Positions 5,668 to 6,750 of a DNA stretch of 6,750 nucleotides are shown here, piece by piece (position 1 is the first letter of the stretch; every line of letters starts with the position of its first letter). Below the pieces are notes generated by a model, which did no database searches, was not told where the DNA came from, and saw only the letters and a program-made list of their open reading frames with translations. The position numbers were made by a program, and so were the translations under genes. The stretch is from Gammaproteobacteria bacterium (GTDB taxonomy: Bacteria > Pseudomonadota > Gammaproteobacteria > Arenicellales > Arenicellaceae), in assembly GCA_003485905.1 (NCBI GenBank), contig DNHK01000020.1:1-6750 (forward strand), written 5' to 3'.

Positions 5668-6693
5668 GTGACTAAGTCAAAAGATAAAACCAGTTCTGCT
5701 GGAAAATACCCTCTCAACGAGACCAAACAACTTGAGCTGTATCAATTGATGGCCGAATGCCGGGCATTGCAGCAACGAGCTCACGATCTTTTTATGCAAA
5801 ATTTGGTAAAAGGAACTACCCACCTTGGCTTAGGCCAGGAAGCGATTGCTGCTGGGTTTGGCGCTGCGATGAGAAAAGACGATTACACCTTTAATACTTA
5901 TCGTGGACATAATCATAATTATGTTCGTGGCGTATCCATGACCGCCATTCTTGGCGAATTAATGGGACGTGATATAGGACAACTTCGTGGCAAGGGCGGT
6001 TCTATGCATATAACCGACACCACGAAAGGCGCGATGGGCTCATACGCCATTATCGGCGCGCACATGCCAATTGCAGCTGGGGCTGCATGGTCTGCCCAGT
6101 ATCGAGGCACCGAGCAAGCAGCAGTCTGCTTCTTTGGTGATGGCACAACTAATATCGGCGCGTTTCACGAGGCGTTAAATTTTGCAGCTATCTGGAAACT
6201 CCCAGTCGTATACGTCTGCGAAAACAATCAATATATGGAATACACCGCTATTGGCGATGTAACTGCGGTACCTAACCCTGCAGCTGACCGGGCGGCATCT
6301 TACGGTTTAACTTCTATTTTAGTTGATGGGAATGACGCTGAACTTATGTACGAAACTGCTATGGCAGCCCTAGATACCGCTCGCAGCGGCGGTGGCCCTA
6401 CTCTTATAGAGGCAGTAACTTATAGACATTATGGGCACTCACGGGCTGACCCTGGTAAATATCGACCTGATGAAGAAGTCGCCGAGTGGAAAAACAATAG
6501 AGACCCACTACCGCTATACCGAAACAAATTGCTCGAAGCTGGCATGCCCGAATCTAAGCTAGCTGCGATTGATGCCAATACAGAAGAAATGATTGATAAA
6601 GCCACCGAAGAAGCTAAAAGTAGCGGACCTCCGCCTGACGAAATTGCTTTCACAGATGTATGGGCAGACGGAGGTGCAGCATGGCGCAACTAA
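5668..6693 (+). CDS. Thiamine-diphosphate-dependent dehydrogenase E1 component, alpha subunit (acetoin/pyruvate dehydrogenase type)
   Basis: The 341-residue protein is an E1 alpha subunit of the alpha2/beta2 class that decarboxylates or cleaves a 2-oxo compound and passes the acyl group to a lipoyl E2. Visible marks are HLGLGQEA (52-59), YRGHNH (78-83), LRGKGGSMH (107-115), the ThDP/Mg motif starting GDG at 157-159 and ending NN at 186-187 (the canonical length of about 30 residues), and the active-site loop RHYGHSRADPGKYR (253-266), where His257 corresponds to the E1 alpha loop histidine. The start is GTG at 5668; an in-frame TAA lies about 20 bases upstream, and a weak GGG element precedes it. 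The next in-frame Met is residue 28, but the N-terminal helix LNETKQLELYQLM favours GTG. Length and the NNQYMEYTAIG segment resemble AcoA-type acetoin dehydrogenases more than the larger BCKDH proteins. The true substrate may differ given the neighbours. Confidence 0.92.
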   Translation: MTKSKDKTSSAGKYPLNETKQLELYQLMAECRALQQRAHDLFMQNLVKGTTHLGLGQEAIAAGFGAAMRKDDYTFNTYRGHNHNYVRGVSMTAILGELMGRDIGQLRGKGGSMHITDTTKGAMGSYAIIGAHMPIAAGAAWSAQYRGTEQAAVCFFGDGTTNIGAFHEALNFAAIWKLPVVYVCENNQYMEYTAIGDVTAVPNPAADRAASYGLTSILVDGNDAELMYETAMAALDTARSGGGPTLIEAVTYRHYGHSRADPGKYRPDEEVAEWKNNRDPLPLYRNKLLEAGMPESKLAAIDANTEEMIDKATEEAKSSGPPPDEIAFTDVWADGGAAWRN

Positions 6694-6750
6694 GTTATAG
6701 AGATGCGGTTGCAGCCGCGATAGCACAAGAAATGCGGCGTGATAAAAATG
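6681..6750 (+). CDS. Thiamine-diphosphate-dependent dehydrogenase E1 component, beta subunit (5' end only)
   Basis: ATG at 6681 opens a frame that continues through 23 codons to the right edge. The peptide begins MAQLSYRDAV and continues AAAIAQEMRRD, the standard start of E1 beta subunits, in which a short strand leads into a helix of the type YRDAINEALREEMERD. A strong Shine-Dalgarno, GGAGGT, lies at 6670-6675, five bases upstream and inside the alpha gene. The start overlaps the alpha reading frame by 13 bases, implying coupled translation of the two subunits. The beta subunit contributes the pyrimidine-binding half of the ThDP site. About 300 residues should follow outside the window, probably then E2 and E3 genes. 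Confidence 0.88.
   Translation, partial: MAQLSYRDAVAAAIAQEMRRDKN

Noticed and set aside
5919..6689. Minus-strand frames opposite E1 alpha (5919-6146 and 6429-6689).
   Set aside because: Both are antisense shadows of a gene with an intact ThDP motif and active-site loop.

Overview
The window holds one divergently arranged catabolic locus. Its GC content is moderate (mid-40s percent by eye), it encodes a Gram-negative type lipoprotein solute-binding protein, and its closest recalled relatives are proteobacterial. A gammaproteobacterium, probably marine, is the best guess, but nothing in the window fixes the taxon. No rRNA, tRNA, CRISPR array, insertion sequence or transcription-factor gene was found.

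Left arm, minus strand, read right to left: an M24 (creatinase/aminopeptidase P/DddP-type 'pita-bread') protein at 3692-2370, a GabD-like aldehyde dehydrogenase at 2173-716, and the first 213 codons of a TRAP-transporter solute-binding lipoprotein (DctP family) at 640-1. The DctP gene runs off the left edge. No ATG-to-stop open reading frame marks it because its stop lies outside the window.

Centre, 3693-4240: a 548-base AT-rich divergent intergenic region with no credible gene. It carries operator-like symmetry, above all two 16-bp elements matching at 14 of 16 bases (3794-3809 on the plus strand, 4023-4038 on the minus strand), one near each arm.

Right arm, plus strand: a 3-hydroxyisobutyrate dehydrogenase/glyoxylate reductase-family oxidoreductase (4241-5194), a small FmdB-like protein that has lost its zinc-ribbon cysteines (5277-5525), the alpha subunit of a thiamine-diphosphate (ThDP) 2-oxoacid/acetoin dehydrogenase E1 (5668-6693), and the first 23 codons of its beta subunit (6681 onward), which overlap alpha by 13 bases.

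Reading of the locus (inference): TRAP uptake of a small organic anion, attack on it by the M24 enzyme, handling of hydroxy-acid or semialdehyde intermediates by the HIBADH-like and aldehyde dehydrogenase enzymes, and entry into central metabolism through a multienzyme ThDP dehydrogenase. The substrate cannot be named from the sequence. The most distinctive features are the M24 protein with a Cys at the second metal-ligand Asp position, the Cys-depleted FmdB-like protein with a C-terminal CxC/HxH tail, and the matched pair of operator-like sites.
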